Counted from the stretch's first letter, positions 41,660 to 50,859 are shown. The stretch: 64,000 bases of DNA from UBA5796 sp040752455 (GCA_049324115.1 JBMOMN010000012.1:74390-138389), one strand, 5' to 3'. A program made the numbers and translations. Notes: generated by a model from the letters alone, not told the origin.

Positions 41660-42979
41660 ATGGAAATTTCGTTTACTCCCTCGCCCGATGTTGTTGTCAT
41701 CCTCAACGCGCTCCTCGATAAATTCGAAAACCGCGCCAAACGCACCACGCACCACGCAACACGTAACATATCATCCCGAAGCGAAGCGGAGTGGACGCAC
41801 CAGTCACTACGCTCCGTCAAAATCACCCTCACCGGCCTTCCCCTCCCCGCCTACTTCTCCCAGGCCGACCCTGAGCCTCGCCTCATCGCCAACGACCAGC
41901 TGACCCAATTGGAAAAAGCCGGCCTGCTCACCCTCACCTGGCTCCCCGGCGAAACCAACCACCTTCTCCAATCTGCCGCCCTCGCAACAAGCAATACGCA
42001 TCACGCATCACTCTGCGAACTCCTCAACCGCGAACCCGCCTCCGCCACCCGCGCCCGCCTCGAAACCCTCCTCCTCGCCGACCAATTCCGTTTTTCAAAG
42101 GATGACTGGCGGACCCGCGCCGTCCACCGCACCCTGGACCAGCTCCGCGCCGGGAAATCTCCCGCGCCCTTCAGCCTCACCGATGCGTCCTGGAACCTCG
42201 ACCTGCTCGCCGTTTTATCGGCCTTATCCACCCTCGAAGCCGAGACCCCCTGCCGCGTCTTCAGCGTGCGCACCTTCAACGACAGCAAACGCCTCGACGA
42301 TTTGAAGCCTGCCGTCGTCCGCCTGGCGCGCTCCGCCAACCGGGAGTGGAGGTCGCTCTCCGCCGAAGACGTTCTCCGCGAACTCAACCTCGTCGCCAAC
42401 CCCACTTACATCCATCTCGCCGGTAACTGGCAGATCACCACCCTCAGCGGGGAAGTCCTGTCGCTGGGCGGATTCGCCCCCTCGGTCGGATTTCCCGCCG
42501 CGCAGGTCGAGGCCATCCAATCTGTCGCCATCCACGCCGAATCTGTTCTCCTAATCGAAAACCTCACCTCCTTCCACCAGCAAGTAGACAGGGACACAAG
42601 TAAATACGCAAAAAACAACGGAACACGAAACACGCCCCACGCAACCCTCTGCCTCATGGGCAATCCCGCCCCGGCCATCCGCCGCCTGCTCAGCCTCATC
42701 CCGGAATCGGCCCCCATCCGCCTCTGGTCCGACATGGACTATGGCGGCTTCAGCATCCTCTCACAACTGCGAAAACACATCGGGCCTCGAATCCAGCCTT
42801 TCCACATGGACATCCCCACCTTCGAAAAATACGCCCACTTATCCCGCCCATTGACCCAGACAGACATTCGCAACCTCAAACATCTATGCGCCCGCCCCGA
42901 ACTGGCCGACGTTCGGCAAATCATCGAACATCTCATCCACCGCGGGCTAAAGCTGGAACAGGAAGCGCTCCAGGTCTGA
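41660..42979 (+). CDS. jetD: Wadjet nuclease JetD (TOPRIM/topoisomerase VI A-like)
   Basis: A 439-residue nuclease subunit. The N-terminal half is a DUF3322-like arm. The C-terminal half is a TOPRIM domain with the metal residues Glu300 (LLIENLTSF) and Asp358-x-Asp360 (WSDMDYGGF), ending HRGLKLEQEAL. JetD cuts DNA once JetABC has reeled in a closed circle. Repeat-encoded segments occur at residues about 26-37 (THHATRN), 108-116 (SNTHHASL) and 306-330 (QQVDRDTSKY, NNGTRNTPHATL), the last just after the catalytic Glu. The frame is intact. Confidence 0.9.
   Translation: MEISFTPSPDVVVILNALLDKFENRAKRTTHHATRNISSRSEAEWTHQSLRSVKITLTGLPLPAYFSQADPEPRLIANDQLTQLEKAGLLTLTWLPGETNHLLQSAALATSNTHHASLCELLNREPASATRARLETLLLADQFRFSKDDWRTRAVHRTLDQLRAGKSPAPFSLTDASWNLDLLAVLSALSTLEAETPCRVFSVRTFNDSKRLDDLKPAVVRLARSANREWRSLSAEDVLRELNLVANPTYIHLAGNWQITTLSGEVLSLGGFAPSVGFPAAQVEAIQSVAIHAESVLLIENLTSFHQQVDRDTSKYAKNNGTRNTPHATLCLMGNPAPAIRRLLSLIPESAPIRLWSDMDYGGFSILSQLRKHIGPRIQPFHMDIPTFEKYAHLSRPLTQTDIRNLKHLCARPELADVRQIIEHLIHRGLKLEQEALQV
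42577..42650 (+). repeat. AACACG-family repeat translated inside jetD
   Basis: CAAGTAGACA (42581-42590) and AACAACGGAACACG (42614-42627) then AAACACGCCCCACGCAAC. It is homologous to the copy in jetC and in the same reading phase. Confidence 0.8.
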
Positions 42980-42982
42980 AAC

Positions 42983-43551
42983 AGCAGGGCCTTGAGCTGC
43001 CCGACCGCGGGGCGATCAAATTGACCAGCGCCATTGCCGAGATCGCACCGGAAACCAAAGTCCTTGCGCTGGGGTTGACCGACGACAAGAAGCGCGTCCT
43101 GCGGTACGTGGAAGCCGGCGCCACAGGGTATGTCCTCAAGGATGATTCACTCGATGTCCTGCTCAACACCATCCGCGCCTCCCAGCAGGGCAAGGCTTAC
43201 GTCTCGCCCGAAATTGCCGCGGCCATGATGAAGCGCCTCTCTGATCTGGCGCAGTTGTTCTCAGATATCGAAAACAGTGTAACGGAAGATGCCGGGCTGA
43301 CCTCCCGCGAACTCGAAGTGCTGGAACTGATCGGTCAGAACCTGACCAACCAACAGATCGCCGAACACCTGACCATCGAGGTTGGCACGGTCACTTCGTT
43401 TTTCACCCCGATCGGCCATCACGGCAACTTGCTCATCTACGGGCCGGGCCGTTACCAATTCTCGGATTTCTTGCGCGTCGGCATTCCGCTGACGCTCCTG
43501 GCGGCCGGCCTCGTTGCGATCCTGGCGCCCATGCTCTGGCCTGCCCAATAA
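42983..43551 (+). pseudogene. Chimeric remnant: LuxR-type response regulator joined to SLC13 transporter tail
   Basis: It directly follows jetD. One open frame encodes the second half of a receiver domain (ETKVLALGLTDDKKRVLRYV, then EAGATGYVLKDDSLDVLL) and most of a LuxR HTH (LTSRELEVLELIGQNLTNQQ, IAEHLTIEVGTV). The phospho-accepting Asp and the N-terminus are missing and no start codon is evident. At about 43396 it passes in frame into the last 50 residues of an SLC13/TrkA-C type permease (TPIGHHGNLLIYGPG, RYQFSDFLRVGIPLTLL). The two halves are unrelated, so this is a deletion scar at the right edge of the Wadjet island. Confidence 0.8.
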
Positions 43552-43598
43552 GCTAAAAGTTGGGAGGATGAGGGTGATCCCTGCCCGCCTTGCCAGGA

Positions 43599-43626
43599 TT
43601 GACAATAACTTGATTTATGCTATTAT
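43599..43626 (+). promoter_or_regulatory. Promoter of the liv/acyl-CoA ligase operon
   Basis: -35 TTGACA (43599-43604), 16-nt spacer, -10 TATTAT (43621-43626). It lies 136 nt before the ATG of livG. The leader between shows no obvious riboswitch. Confidence 0.7.
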
Positions 43627-43761
43627 CGAATTGCCAAAGGAACCCGCGGGCGGGTTGTGAGTTTATCGTACTGCCCAATTCCTTGTTTTTTCACGACAGC
43701 TGAATAGACCTTATCCATTTCCCGCTTTTCGATGGGAAAACGCCGCTTCGGGCAGGGAACA

Positions 43762-44544
43762 ATGAACTCTGATGACGACCATTTGAGCGTTGAAGATATT
43801 ACTTTAAGTTTTGGGGGCATCATGGCGTTGAACGATGTCGGCTTCAAGGCGCGTCGGGGGGAGATATTGGCAATCATCGGGCCGAACGGCGCGGGAAAAA
43901 CGTCGCTGCTCAATTGCCTCAACAATTTCTACCACCCCGACCAGGGCAGCATCATCTTCGAGGGCCATGACCTGACCCGCCTCCCGCCGTACCGGATCGC
44001 CCAATTGGGCGTCGCCCGCACCTTCCAGCACACCGCCCTCTACACCGGCCTGAGCACGCTGGATAACCTGATGGCGGCCCGCCACATCCACATGCGCGCC
44101 GGGATGCTGGACAGCATCCTCTATTACGGGCGCGCCCGCTCCGAAGATATTGCCCACCGCCAGGTCGTGGAAGAGATCATTGATTTCCTCGAAATGGAAC
44201 ACATCCGCAAGGCCATCGTCGGGGCGCTGCCTCACGGCCTGCGCAAACGGGTAGACCTGGGGCGGGCGCTGGCCATGGAGCCGAGCCTGCTCCTGCTCGA
44301 CGAGCCGATGACCGGCATGAACCTCGAAGAAAAAGAAGACATGGCCCGCTTCATCCTGGACATCCATGACCGGCGCGGGATCACGATCCTGCTGATCGAG
44401 CACGACATGGGCCTGGTGATGGACATCGCCGACCGGGTGGTCGTGCTCGATTTCGGCACCAGGATCGCCGAAGGCCCGCCCGACGAGATCCAGCGCAACG
44501 AAGCCGTGATCAACGCCTACCTGGGAAAGACGGACATCCGATGA
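43762..44544 (+). CDS. livG: Branched-chain amino acid-type ABC transporter ATPase LivG
   Basis: ATP-binding subunit (260 aa) of a HAAT-family importer. Walker A is GPNGAGKTS, the Q-loop lies in ARTFQHTALY, the signature region LPHGLRKRVDLGRALA is divergent but in place, and Walker B is LLLLDEPMTGM. The ATG at 43762 has AGGGAAC before it; an in-frame ATG 10 codons earlier has no ribosome site. It overlaps the CoA ligase gene by 4 nt, so this ABC module is tied to CoA activation, as in aromatic or fatty acid uptake clusters. Confidence 0.9.
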   Translation: MNSDDDHLSVEDITLSFGGIMALNDVGFKARRGEILAIIGPNGAGKTSLLNCLNNFYHPDQGSIIFEGHDLTRLPPYRIAQLGVARTFQHTALYTGLSTLDNLMAARHIHMRAGMLDSILYYGRARSEDIAHRQVVEEIIDFLEMEHIRKAIVGALPHGLRKRVDLGRALAMEPSLLLLDEPMTGMNLEEKEDMARFILDIHDRRGITILLIEHDMGLVMDIADRVVVLDFGTRIAEGPPDEIQRNEAVINAYLGKTDIR

Positions 44545-46472
44545 AACCGCTGGATACCCTCCCGAAGAACCTGGTCGCCTCCTGCCGCAAATACGGGGAC
44601 AAAAAGATCGCCATGCGCCAGAAAGACCTGGGCATCTGGCGCTCCTACACCTGGCAAGATTCCTGCCGGCAAGTGCGGCAACTGTCCCTGGGATTAATGC
44701 AGCTCGGCCTGGGACGCGGCGACAAAGTCTGCATCATCGGCGATAACGACCCGCAATATTTCTGGGCGCAACTGGCGGTCCAGGCGGGCGGGGGCGTGGC
44801 GGTGGGCATTTTCACCGACAGCGCCCCGCAGGAGATCCAGTACATCGTTGACCACTCGGACGCCGCCTTCGTTTTCGCCAAAGACCAGGAACAGTGCGAC
44901 AAATTGCTCGAAATCCGCGGGCAGGTCCCCCGCGTCAAACGGGTGATCTATTGGGATGAAAAAGGATTGTGGAACCACCGCGAACCCTGGCTGATCAGTT
45001 TCGAGGAACTCCAGTCCCTCGGGCGGTCACTCGACGAAGCGCAACCGGACCTGTTCGAGGCTACCGTTGAGCAGGGCGACGGCGACGACCTGGCGATTTT
45101 CTGCTACACCTCCGGGACGACCGGCCTGCCCAAAGGAGCGATGATCACCCACAGCAACCTGCTCGCCGGCTGCGACAGCGCCCAACTGGCCGACCCGCGC
45201 CTGGAGACCGATGAATACCTGTCCTTCCTGCCCCCGGCCTGGATCACCGAGAACGTGCTGGGGTTGTCCATCCACCTGCGGATGGGGATGGTGGTCAACT
45301 TCCCCGAATCGCCCGCGACGGTGCAGGAGAATATCCGCGAACTCACGCCTCACGCCATGCTGTTCAGCGCCCGCCTGTGGGAGAACATGATGGCCCTGGT
45401 GCAGGTCAAGATCGCCGAAACGACGTGGATCAACCGCCTGCTTTACAAGATTTTCATGCCGGCCGGCTACAAGGTCGCCAGCCTGCGCTACGAACAGCGC
45501 AAGCCGGTCGGCCCGTTGTGGCGGCTGCTTTATGCCCTGGGGGAGGCCGCAGTCTTCCACCCGCTGCGGGACAAGCTGGGACTGACCCGGGTCAAATCCG
45601 CTTATTCGTCGGGAGCAGCCCTGAACCCGGAGGTGATCCGCTTCTTCCGCGCCATCGGGGTCAACATCAAGCAGTTGTACGGGTCCACCGAGGCCCAGGT
45701 GCATACCCTCCACGTCGGGGACGACGTCAGGTTCGAAACGGTCGGGGTCCCCTCACCCGGCCAACGGGTCCGGATCGCCGCGAACGGTGAAATCCTGATC
45801 AGCGGCGGGACCGTCTTCCAGGGGTATTACAAAAATCCCGAAGCGACCGAAAAAGCCATCCACCTGGACGAGGATGGCCGGCGCTGGTTCTGCACCGGCG
45901 ACGCCGGCCACCTGGACGCCGACGGCCACCTCATCTACCTGGACCGGGTGAAAGAAATGATCACCCTGGCGAGCGGCGAGAAATATTCGCCCCAATTCCT
46001 GGAGGGCCAGTTGAAGTTCAGCCCCTACGTCCGGGACGTGATGACGGTCGGCGGGGAGGAGCGCGCTTTCGTCACCGCCCTGGTCAACATTGACTTCGAG
46101 AATGTGGGCCGCTGGGCCGAGAAGCGCGGCATCCCCTACACCACTTTCGTGGACCTGTCGCAGAAGCCGGAAGTGTACGAGCTGGTCCGGCAGGACGTGG
46201 AGCGGGTCAACCGCGCCCTGCCGCCTGCAGCGCGCATCCGCCGGTTCGTCCTGCTGCACAAGGAATTCGACGCCGACGAAGGCGAACTGACCCGCACCCG
46301 CAAGCTGCGCCGCAATTTGCTGGCCGAACGCTACGGCGAGATGATCTCCGCCATGTACGGCGGCGGCGACAGCGTGAAGGTGCGCGCCGCAGTCAAATAC
46401 CGCGACGGGCGGGAAGGCACCGTGGAGACCACCGTGCGGGTCGCGAGCATGGAGATGGAGGAAGCGTTATGA
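44541..46472 (+). CDS. Long-chain acyl-CoA synthetase (AMP-forming)
   Basis: A 643-residue ANL-superfamily ligase that makes acyl-CoA from a carboxylic acid, ATP and CoA. The P-loop is CYTSGTTGLPKGAMITHSN, with YGSTEAQ and WFCTGDAGHLDADGHLIYLDR further on, and a C-terminal lid with an ITLASGEKYSP segment. The length and layout match FAA/FadD15-type ligases. It is inserted between livG and livH with 4-nt overlaps on both sides, so it is surely part of the operon. It would trap the imported acid as CoA thioester. Confidence 0.92.
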   Translation: MKPLDTLPKNLVASCRKYGDKKIAMRQKDLGIWRSYTWQDSCRQVRQLSLGLMQLGLGRGDKVCIIGDNDPQYFWAQLAVQAGGGVAVGIFTDSAPQEIQYIVDHSDAAFVFAKDQEQCDKLLEIRGQVPRVKRVIYWDEKGLWNHREPWLISFEELQSLGRSLDEAQPDLFEATVEQGDGDDLAIFCYTSGTTGLPKGAMITHSNLLAGCDSAQLADPRLETDEYLSFLPPAWITENVLGLSIHLRMGMVVNFPESPATVQENIRELTPHAMLFSARLWENMMALVQVKIAETTWINRLLYKIFMPAGYKVASLRYEQRKPVGPLWRLLYALGEAAVFHPLRDKLGLTRVKSAYSSGAALNPEVIRFFRAIGVNIKQLYGSTEAQVHTLHVGDDVRFETVGVPSPGQRVRIAANGEILISGGTVFQGYYKNPEATEKAIHLDEDGRRWFCTGDAGHLDADGHLIYLDRVKEMITLASGEKYSPQFLEGQLKFSPYVRDVMTVGGEERAFVTALVNIDFENVGRWAEKRGIPYTTFVDLSQKPEVYELVRQDVERVNRALPPAARIRRFVLLHKEFDADEGELTRTRKLRRNLLAERYGEMISAMYGGGDSVKVRAAVKYRDGREGTVETTVRVASMEMEEAL

Positions 46473-47389
46473 ACTGGCAGTTGCTGCCCCAGTTTGCCAC
46501 GACCGGTTTGCTGGCCGGCGGCACCCTGGCCTTGACCGCCCTGGGGCTGGTGTTGATCTTCAAATCCACCTACATTTTCAATTTTGCCCAGGGACAGCTC
46601 CTGTTGCTGGGGGCGCTGTTCACCTGGTGGTTCACGGTCGAGGTGGGGTTGCCGCTCTGGCTGTCCATCATCCTGGCCCTGCTGCTCTCGGCCCTGATCG
46701 GGTTCGGGATCGAGCGCTTCGCCCTGCGCCCGATGACCGGCCAGCCCCTGCTCTCCATCGTTTTGATGACCCTGGGCCTGAGCCAGCTTTTGCACGGCCT
46801 GGCCCTGCTGGTTTTCGGCGGCGCGCAGCGCAATTTTCCGCAGATCTTTTCGGCGGCCAACCCCTACAAGATCACCACGCCGTTCCTCCACAACGGGAAC
46901 CCGATCATCATCATCTTGAAACAGAACCTGGTCTGGTCTTTCGTGATCGCCATCCTGGGCGTGCTGGTCATCAGCGCATTCTTCCGCTACACCAACGCCG
47001 GCCTGGCGATGCGCGGCGCCTCGGAAGATCACGAACTGGCCCAGAGCATCGGGCTGCGCATCCACCGTATCTTCGGCGTCTCCTGGGCTTTGGCGGGGAT
47101 GGTCGCCACGATGGGCGGGGTGCTGCTGGCGACCTCCAGCGGCCTGGACCTGAGCCTGTCGGTGGTGGTGCTGGCGGCCTTCCCGGTGGTGCTGCTCGGC
47201 GGACTCGAATCCATCCCGGGGGCGATCATCGGCGGGCTGTTGATCGGCTTGACCCAGGGCCTGGTTTCCGCTTCGACAGTCCCCCTGGTCCGCAACATGA
47301 GCGAGATCATGCCTTACGTCGTCCTCCTGGTCGTCCTGCTCATCCGCCCCGAGGGGCTGTTCGGGCAGAAGCGCATCGAAAGGATCTAA
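46469..47389 (+). CDS. livH: Branched-chain amino acid-type ABC permease LivH
   Basis: Permease (306 aa) with about eight membrane helices. The family signatures are GGTLALTALGLVLIFKSTYI near the start, TNAGLAMRGASEDHELAQSIGLRI (the coupling loop) around residue 175, and GAIIGGLLIGLTQGL near the end. It starts within the stop of the acyl-CoA ligase gene (ATGA). Confidence 0.93.
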   Translation: MNWQLLPQFATTGLLAGGTLALTALGLVLIFKSTYIFNFAQGQLLLLGALFTWWFTVEVGLPLWLSIILALLLSALIGFGIERFALRPMTGQPLLSIVLMTLGLSQLLHGLALLVFGGAQRNFPQIFSAANPYKITTPFLHNGNPIIIILKQNLVWSFVIAILGVLVISAFFRYTNAGLAMRGASEDHELAQSIGLRIHRIFGVSWALAGMVATMGGVLLATSSGLDLSLSVVVLAAFPVVLLGGLESIPGAIIGGLLIGLTQGLVSASTVPLVRNMSEIMPYVVLLVVLLIRPEGLFGQKRIERI

Positions 47390-47392
47390 TCT

Positions 47393-48454
47393 ATGGGAGT
47401 GCCTCGCCCCGCGGGTGAATTCGATACCAGCTATGCGCGTGACATGGCAACCATCCGCCAGCCCTGGCAATGGTGGCTGTTGATCGCCTTCATCCTGGCA
47501 TTATACGGACTGCCCTTTTACGCCAGCCAGAGCACGGTGTCGCTGGTCAATCGCATTGCCATCACGGTCATCGCCGTCCAGGGCCTGAACCTGTTGACCG
47601 GCTACACCGGGCAAATCTCCCTCGGCCAGGCGGCCTTCATGACCACCGGCGGGTACATCTCAGCCTTGCTGGTCAACCAGGCCGGCTGGCCTTTCCTGGC
47701 CGCCCTGCCGCTGGCCGCCCTGGGAGCCGGGGTGATCGGCCTGATATTCGGATTGCCCTCCCTGCGGGTCAAGGGGTTTTACCTGGCCATGGCCACCCTG
47801 GCCGCCCAGTTCATCATCCCCTGGTTCACGCGGAACGCTTTCCCGGATGTGTTGAACGGCGCCCAGGGGCTGAACGTGCAGCCGCCGGTCGTATTCGGGA
47901 TCGTGTTCAATACGCCCCAGAAATACCTTTTCCTCTCGCTGACGGTGCTGATCCTTTCGACGGTCGTGGCGCACAACGTCTCCCGCTCCCGGCTGGGACG
48001 CGCCTTCGTCGCCCTGCGTGACCACGACCTGGCCGCCGAACTCCTGGGCATGAATCTGTTCAAGTACAAGTTGCAGGCCTTCTTCCTGGCGGCGGTTTAT
48101 GCCGGCCTGGCCGGGGCGCTGGCCGCCCACAACATCCGCCACCTGAACTCGGAGACCTTCAACCTGAACGATTCGGTGGTCTTCCTGGGGATGCTGGTCA
48201 TCGGCGGGCTGGGGTCGAACCTGGGGCCGTTCTTCGGGGCCATCGTGGTCGAATTGCTGATCGAGTTCGCCACGTTGTTCGGCCCGTTTTTCATCACGAT
48301 TTTCCCTTCCACCGCAGCCGGGGCGGTGCAGGCCCTGCGTCCGCTCTTTTTCGGCATCACCCTGATGCTTTTCCTGATCTTCGAGCCGCGCGGGTTGGCC
48401 CATCGCTGGCAATTGCTCAAGGCTGCCTGGCGGTTGCGGCCGTTCTCGCACTGA
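47393..48454 (+). CDS. livM: Branched-chain amino acid-type ABC permease LivM
   Basis: Second permease (353 aa). Motifs are LNLLTGYTGQISLGQAAF, SLRVKGFYLAMATLAAQF and the coupling loop RLGRAFVALRDHDLAAELLG. It starts 3 nt after livH. The N-terminal 25 residues are polar and could include a false start; an internal ATG at residue 18 is an alternative. Confidence 0.92.
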   Translation: MGVPRPAGEFDTSYARDMATIRQPWQWWLLIAFILALYGLPFYASQSTVSLVNRIAITVIAVQGLNLLTGYTGQISLGQAAFMTTGGYISALLVNQAGWPFLAALPLAALGAGVIGLIFGLPSLRVKGFYLAMATLAAQFIIPWFTRNAFPDVLNGAQGLNVQPPVVFGIVFNTPQKYLFLSLTVLILSTVVAHNVSRSRLGRAFVALRDHDLAAELLGMNLFKYKLQAFFLAAVYAGLAGALAAHNIRHLNSETFNLNDSVVFLGMLVIGGLGSNLGPFFGAIVVELLIEFATLFGPFFITIFPSTAAGAVQALRPLFFGITLMLFLIFEPRGLAHRWQLLKAAWRLRPFSH

Positions 48455-48572
48455 ATCGGATTTTGGAAGGAGGTGGTAGGAGCGACCGATTTCTGCGTTC
48501 CAGGCCCTTTCTAAAGATGGGCCAAAATCACAGTTCGACACTTTTCGCCAATGTTTGAAGGAGGAGTACCCT

Positions 48573-49931
48573 ATGCGTAAGACCCTGTTCGTCCTGACCG
48601 CCACCCTGCTGGCCGTCATGCTGGGAGTAGCTGCCTGTGGCCCGCAAGCCACGCCGACCCCCACCGAGCCGCCTGTTGCTCCCACTACCGCGCCGCCGAC
48701 TGCGGCCCCGACCGAAGCCCCCACCGAAGAGCCGACCCCGGCCGGCCCGCCCGACCTGACCGGCGAGACCATCACCCTCTACCACTTCGGCGACCTGTCC
48801 GGGCCGTATGCTTCGATTACCGCGCCCCTGATCCATGGCGCGGAAGACGCCGTCAAGGCGATCAACGAGGCCGGCGGCATCTACGGCGCGATGCTGGAGA
48901 TCAAGTTTGCTGACGACGCCGGCAGCATTGACGAGGCCGTGGCGGCCTACGACCGCTTCACCAGCGAAAACCCCAACGCCCTGGTCATGATCACCTATGG
49001 TTCGGGCGAAGCCGAAGCGCTGGCCCAGCGTTTCGCCGAGGACAAGATCGTCAACATTACCGCTGGCTTGAGCGCCAAGGCTTTTTACGGCGCTGGTTCG
49101 GGCTATACCTTCGGCCTGGGCCCCATCTATCCCGACCAACTGGCTTTCACCATGAAGTTCCTGTCCGAGAATTGGGCCACCTACAAGCCCGCCAGCGCCG
49201 GGGACGAGATCAAGCTGGCCTACATCAGTTGGCCGACCGCTTTCGGCCAGGGCGGGTTGACCGCCGAGAGCCGGGCCTTCCTGGCTGATCTCGGCATCGA
49301 GGTCGTCGTGGAGGAGACCTACGACGTTTCTCCCACCGCCGACACGACCACGGCCATCCTGAACGCCCAGGCTGCGGGCGCCAACGTGATCTGGACCAAC
49401 ACCCTGGCCTTCGGACCGGCGGCCATCCTGAACGACCTGAACGCCCTCGGGCTGCGGGACCAGTTCCTGGTCGCGGGCGACAACTGGACCATGGACCTGG
49501 CCACCTACGCCTTCCTGGCCGACCCGGCCTATGGCGTCGGCCTGGTCGCCCCGTTCCCCTACCTGTGGTGGACGGATACCGACAACCCCGGCGTCCAGTA
49601 CGCCCAGGGACTCTTCGAGGCCAACGGGCGGCCCGCCGCCGAGCATAACGTCGGCTACCTGCTGCTGGTCGCGGGCGTGGACATGACCGCCAAGGCCATC
49701 ACCCGCGCCATTGACACCGTCGGCTACGAGAATCTCACCGGCGAAGCCGTCTACAACGCGCTGATCGAGATGAGTCCCTTCAACGCGCTGGACGGCGTGC
49801 TGCAGGTGGACTTCTCGGACGGCAGCCGCTCGCCGCACATGTCCCAGATCCGCATGATCCAGGGCGGCCCGGATAAGTTCATCATTATCCAGGATTGGGC
49901 CGAAACCCCCGACCTGCGTCCTGCCGAGTAA
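48573..49931 (+). CDS. livK: Branched-chain amino acid-type substrate-binding lipoprotein LivK
   Basis: Periplasmic-type type I binding lipoprotein (452 aa). The lipobox is GVAAC (Cys22), then a Pro/Thr/Glu linker (about 25-55) and a two-lobed Peripla_BP_6 domain (LYHFGDLSGPYASIT, AINEAGGIYGAMLEIKFADDAG). The start at 48573 has AAGGAGGAG. In such operons the ligand may be amino acids, amides, urea, benzoate-type or short acyl compounds. The CoA ligases here favour a carboxylic acid. Confidence 0.9.
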   Translation: MRKTLFVLTATLLAVMLGVAACGPQATPTPTEPPVAPTTAPPTAAPTEAPTEEPTPAGPPDLTGETITLYHFGDLSGPYASITAPLIHGAEDAVKAINEAGGIYGAMLEIKFADDAGSIDEAVAAYDRFTSENPNALVMITYGSGEAEALAQRFAEDKIVNITAGLSAKAFYGAGSGYTFGLGPIYPDQLAFTMKFLSENWATYKPASAGDEIKLAYISWPTAFGQGGLTAESRAFLADLGIEVVVEETYDVSPTADTTTAILNAQAAGANVIWTNTLAFGPAAILNDLNALGLRDQFLVAGDNWTMDLATYAFLADPAYGVGLVAPFPYLWWTDTDNPGVQYAQGLFEANGRPAAEHNVGYLLLVAGVDMTAKAITRAIDTVGYENLTGEAVYNALIEMSPFNALDGVLQVDFSDGSRSPHMSQIRMIQGGPDKFIIIQDWAETPDLRPAE

Positions 49932-49941
49932 CGACCCTGGC

Positions 49942-49970
49942 GGGGGACGGGTGCTTTCCGCCCGTCCCCC
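49942..49970 (+). terminator. Terminator/attenuator between livK and livF
   Basis: GGGGGACGGG pairs with CCCGTCCCCC over a 9-nt loop, followed by CAATTCTTTT. A partial stop here would give more LivK than LivF. The arrangement parallels the hairpin after phnD. Confidence 0.8.
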
Positions 49971-49993
49971 CAATTCTTTTACTCGCAACTGCC

Positions 49994-50797
49994 ATGCTTA
50001 TCCTAAACAACATCGAAGTTATTTACAGCGACGTGATCCAGGTGCTGAGGGGGGTTTCCATGCAGGTGCCGGATGGCGAGATCGTCGCCCTGCTCGGCGC
50101 CAACGGGGCGGGCAAGACGACCACACTGCGGGCTATTTCCGGCCTCTTGCGCGCCCAGGAGGGCGAGGTGACGCGCGGCAGCATCGAGTTCGACACCCAG
50201 CGGATCGAAAGCCGGCGGCCGGAGGACATCGTCCGCCTGGGGATCGTCCAGGCCCTGGAGGGACGCCGCCTCTTCCAGCACCTGACGGTGGAGGAGAACC
50301 TGATGCTCGGCGGGATCGCCCGCGGCCGGGCCGTTTCCCGATCCGCCGTCAACCGGGACCTGGAGCAGGTCTACCGTTATTTTCCCCGTCTCAAGGACCT
50401 GCGAAAACGCGTCAGCGGCTACCTATCCGGCGGCGAACAGCAGATGCTGGTGATCGGGCGCGGCCTGATGGCCCATCCCAGGTTGATGCTGCTCGACGAA
50501 CCCTCGTTGGGGTTGGCCCCGCTCCTCGTCCAGGAGATCTTCGAAACGATCAAGGCCATGAGCGACCAGGAAGGTATGGCCATCCTGCTGATCGAGCAGA
50601 ACGCCCGCGTAGCCTTGAAGATCGCCGATTATGCTTACGTGATGGAGAACGGGCGCGTGGTGCTCGACGGGCCATCGGCGCAGTTGGCCGAAAACGAAGA
50701 CATCAAGGAGTTCTACCTCGGCCTGACGCAGGTCGGCGAACGCAAGTCTTACCGCGACGTGAAACACTACAAACGCCGCAAACGCTGGCTGGGGTGA
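49994..50797 (+). CDS. livF: Branched-chain amino acid-type ABC transporter ATPase LivF
   Basis: Second ATPase subunit (267 aa). Walker A is GANGAGKTT, the signature YLSGGEQQMLVIGRGLM, and Walker B LMLLDEPSLGLAP. The last 25 residues (SYRDVKHYKRRKRWLG) form a basic extension. The start at 49994 follows the weak CGCAACTGCC, so translation may be moderate. Confidence 0.92.
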   Translation: MLILNNIEVIYSDVIQVLRGVSMQVPDGEIVALLGANGAGKTTTLRAISGLLRAQEGEVTRGSIEFDTQRIESRRPEDIVRLGIVQALEGRRLFQHLTVEENLMLGGIARGRAVSRSAVNRDLEQVYRYFPRLKDLRKRVSGYLSGGEQQMLVIGRGLMAHPRLMLLDEPSLGLAPLLVQEIFETIKAMSDQEGMAILLIEQNARVALKIADYAYVMENGRVVLDGPSAQLAENEDIKEFYLGLTQVGERKSYRDVKHYKRRKRWLG

Positions 50798-50859
50798 GGG
50801 GACGTATTTCGTGCTGCGTGTTGCGTAAAGACTTGGGTATCAGGGAACAGGAGGCTGTT

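Noticed and set aside
47660..49988. Large - strand frames opposite livM and livK
   Set aside because: They mirror the Pro/Thr linker and membrane segments of the real genes; no independent signal.
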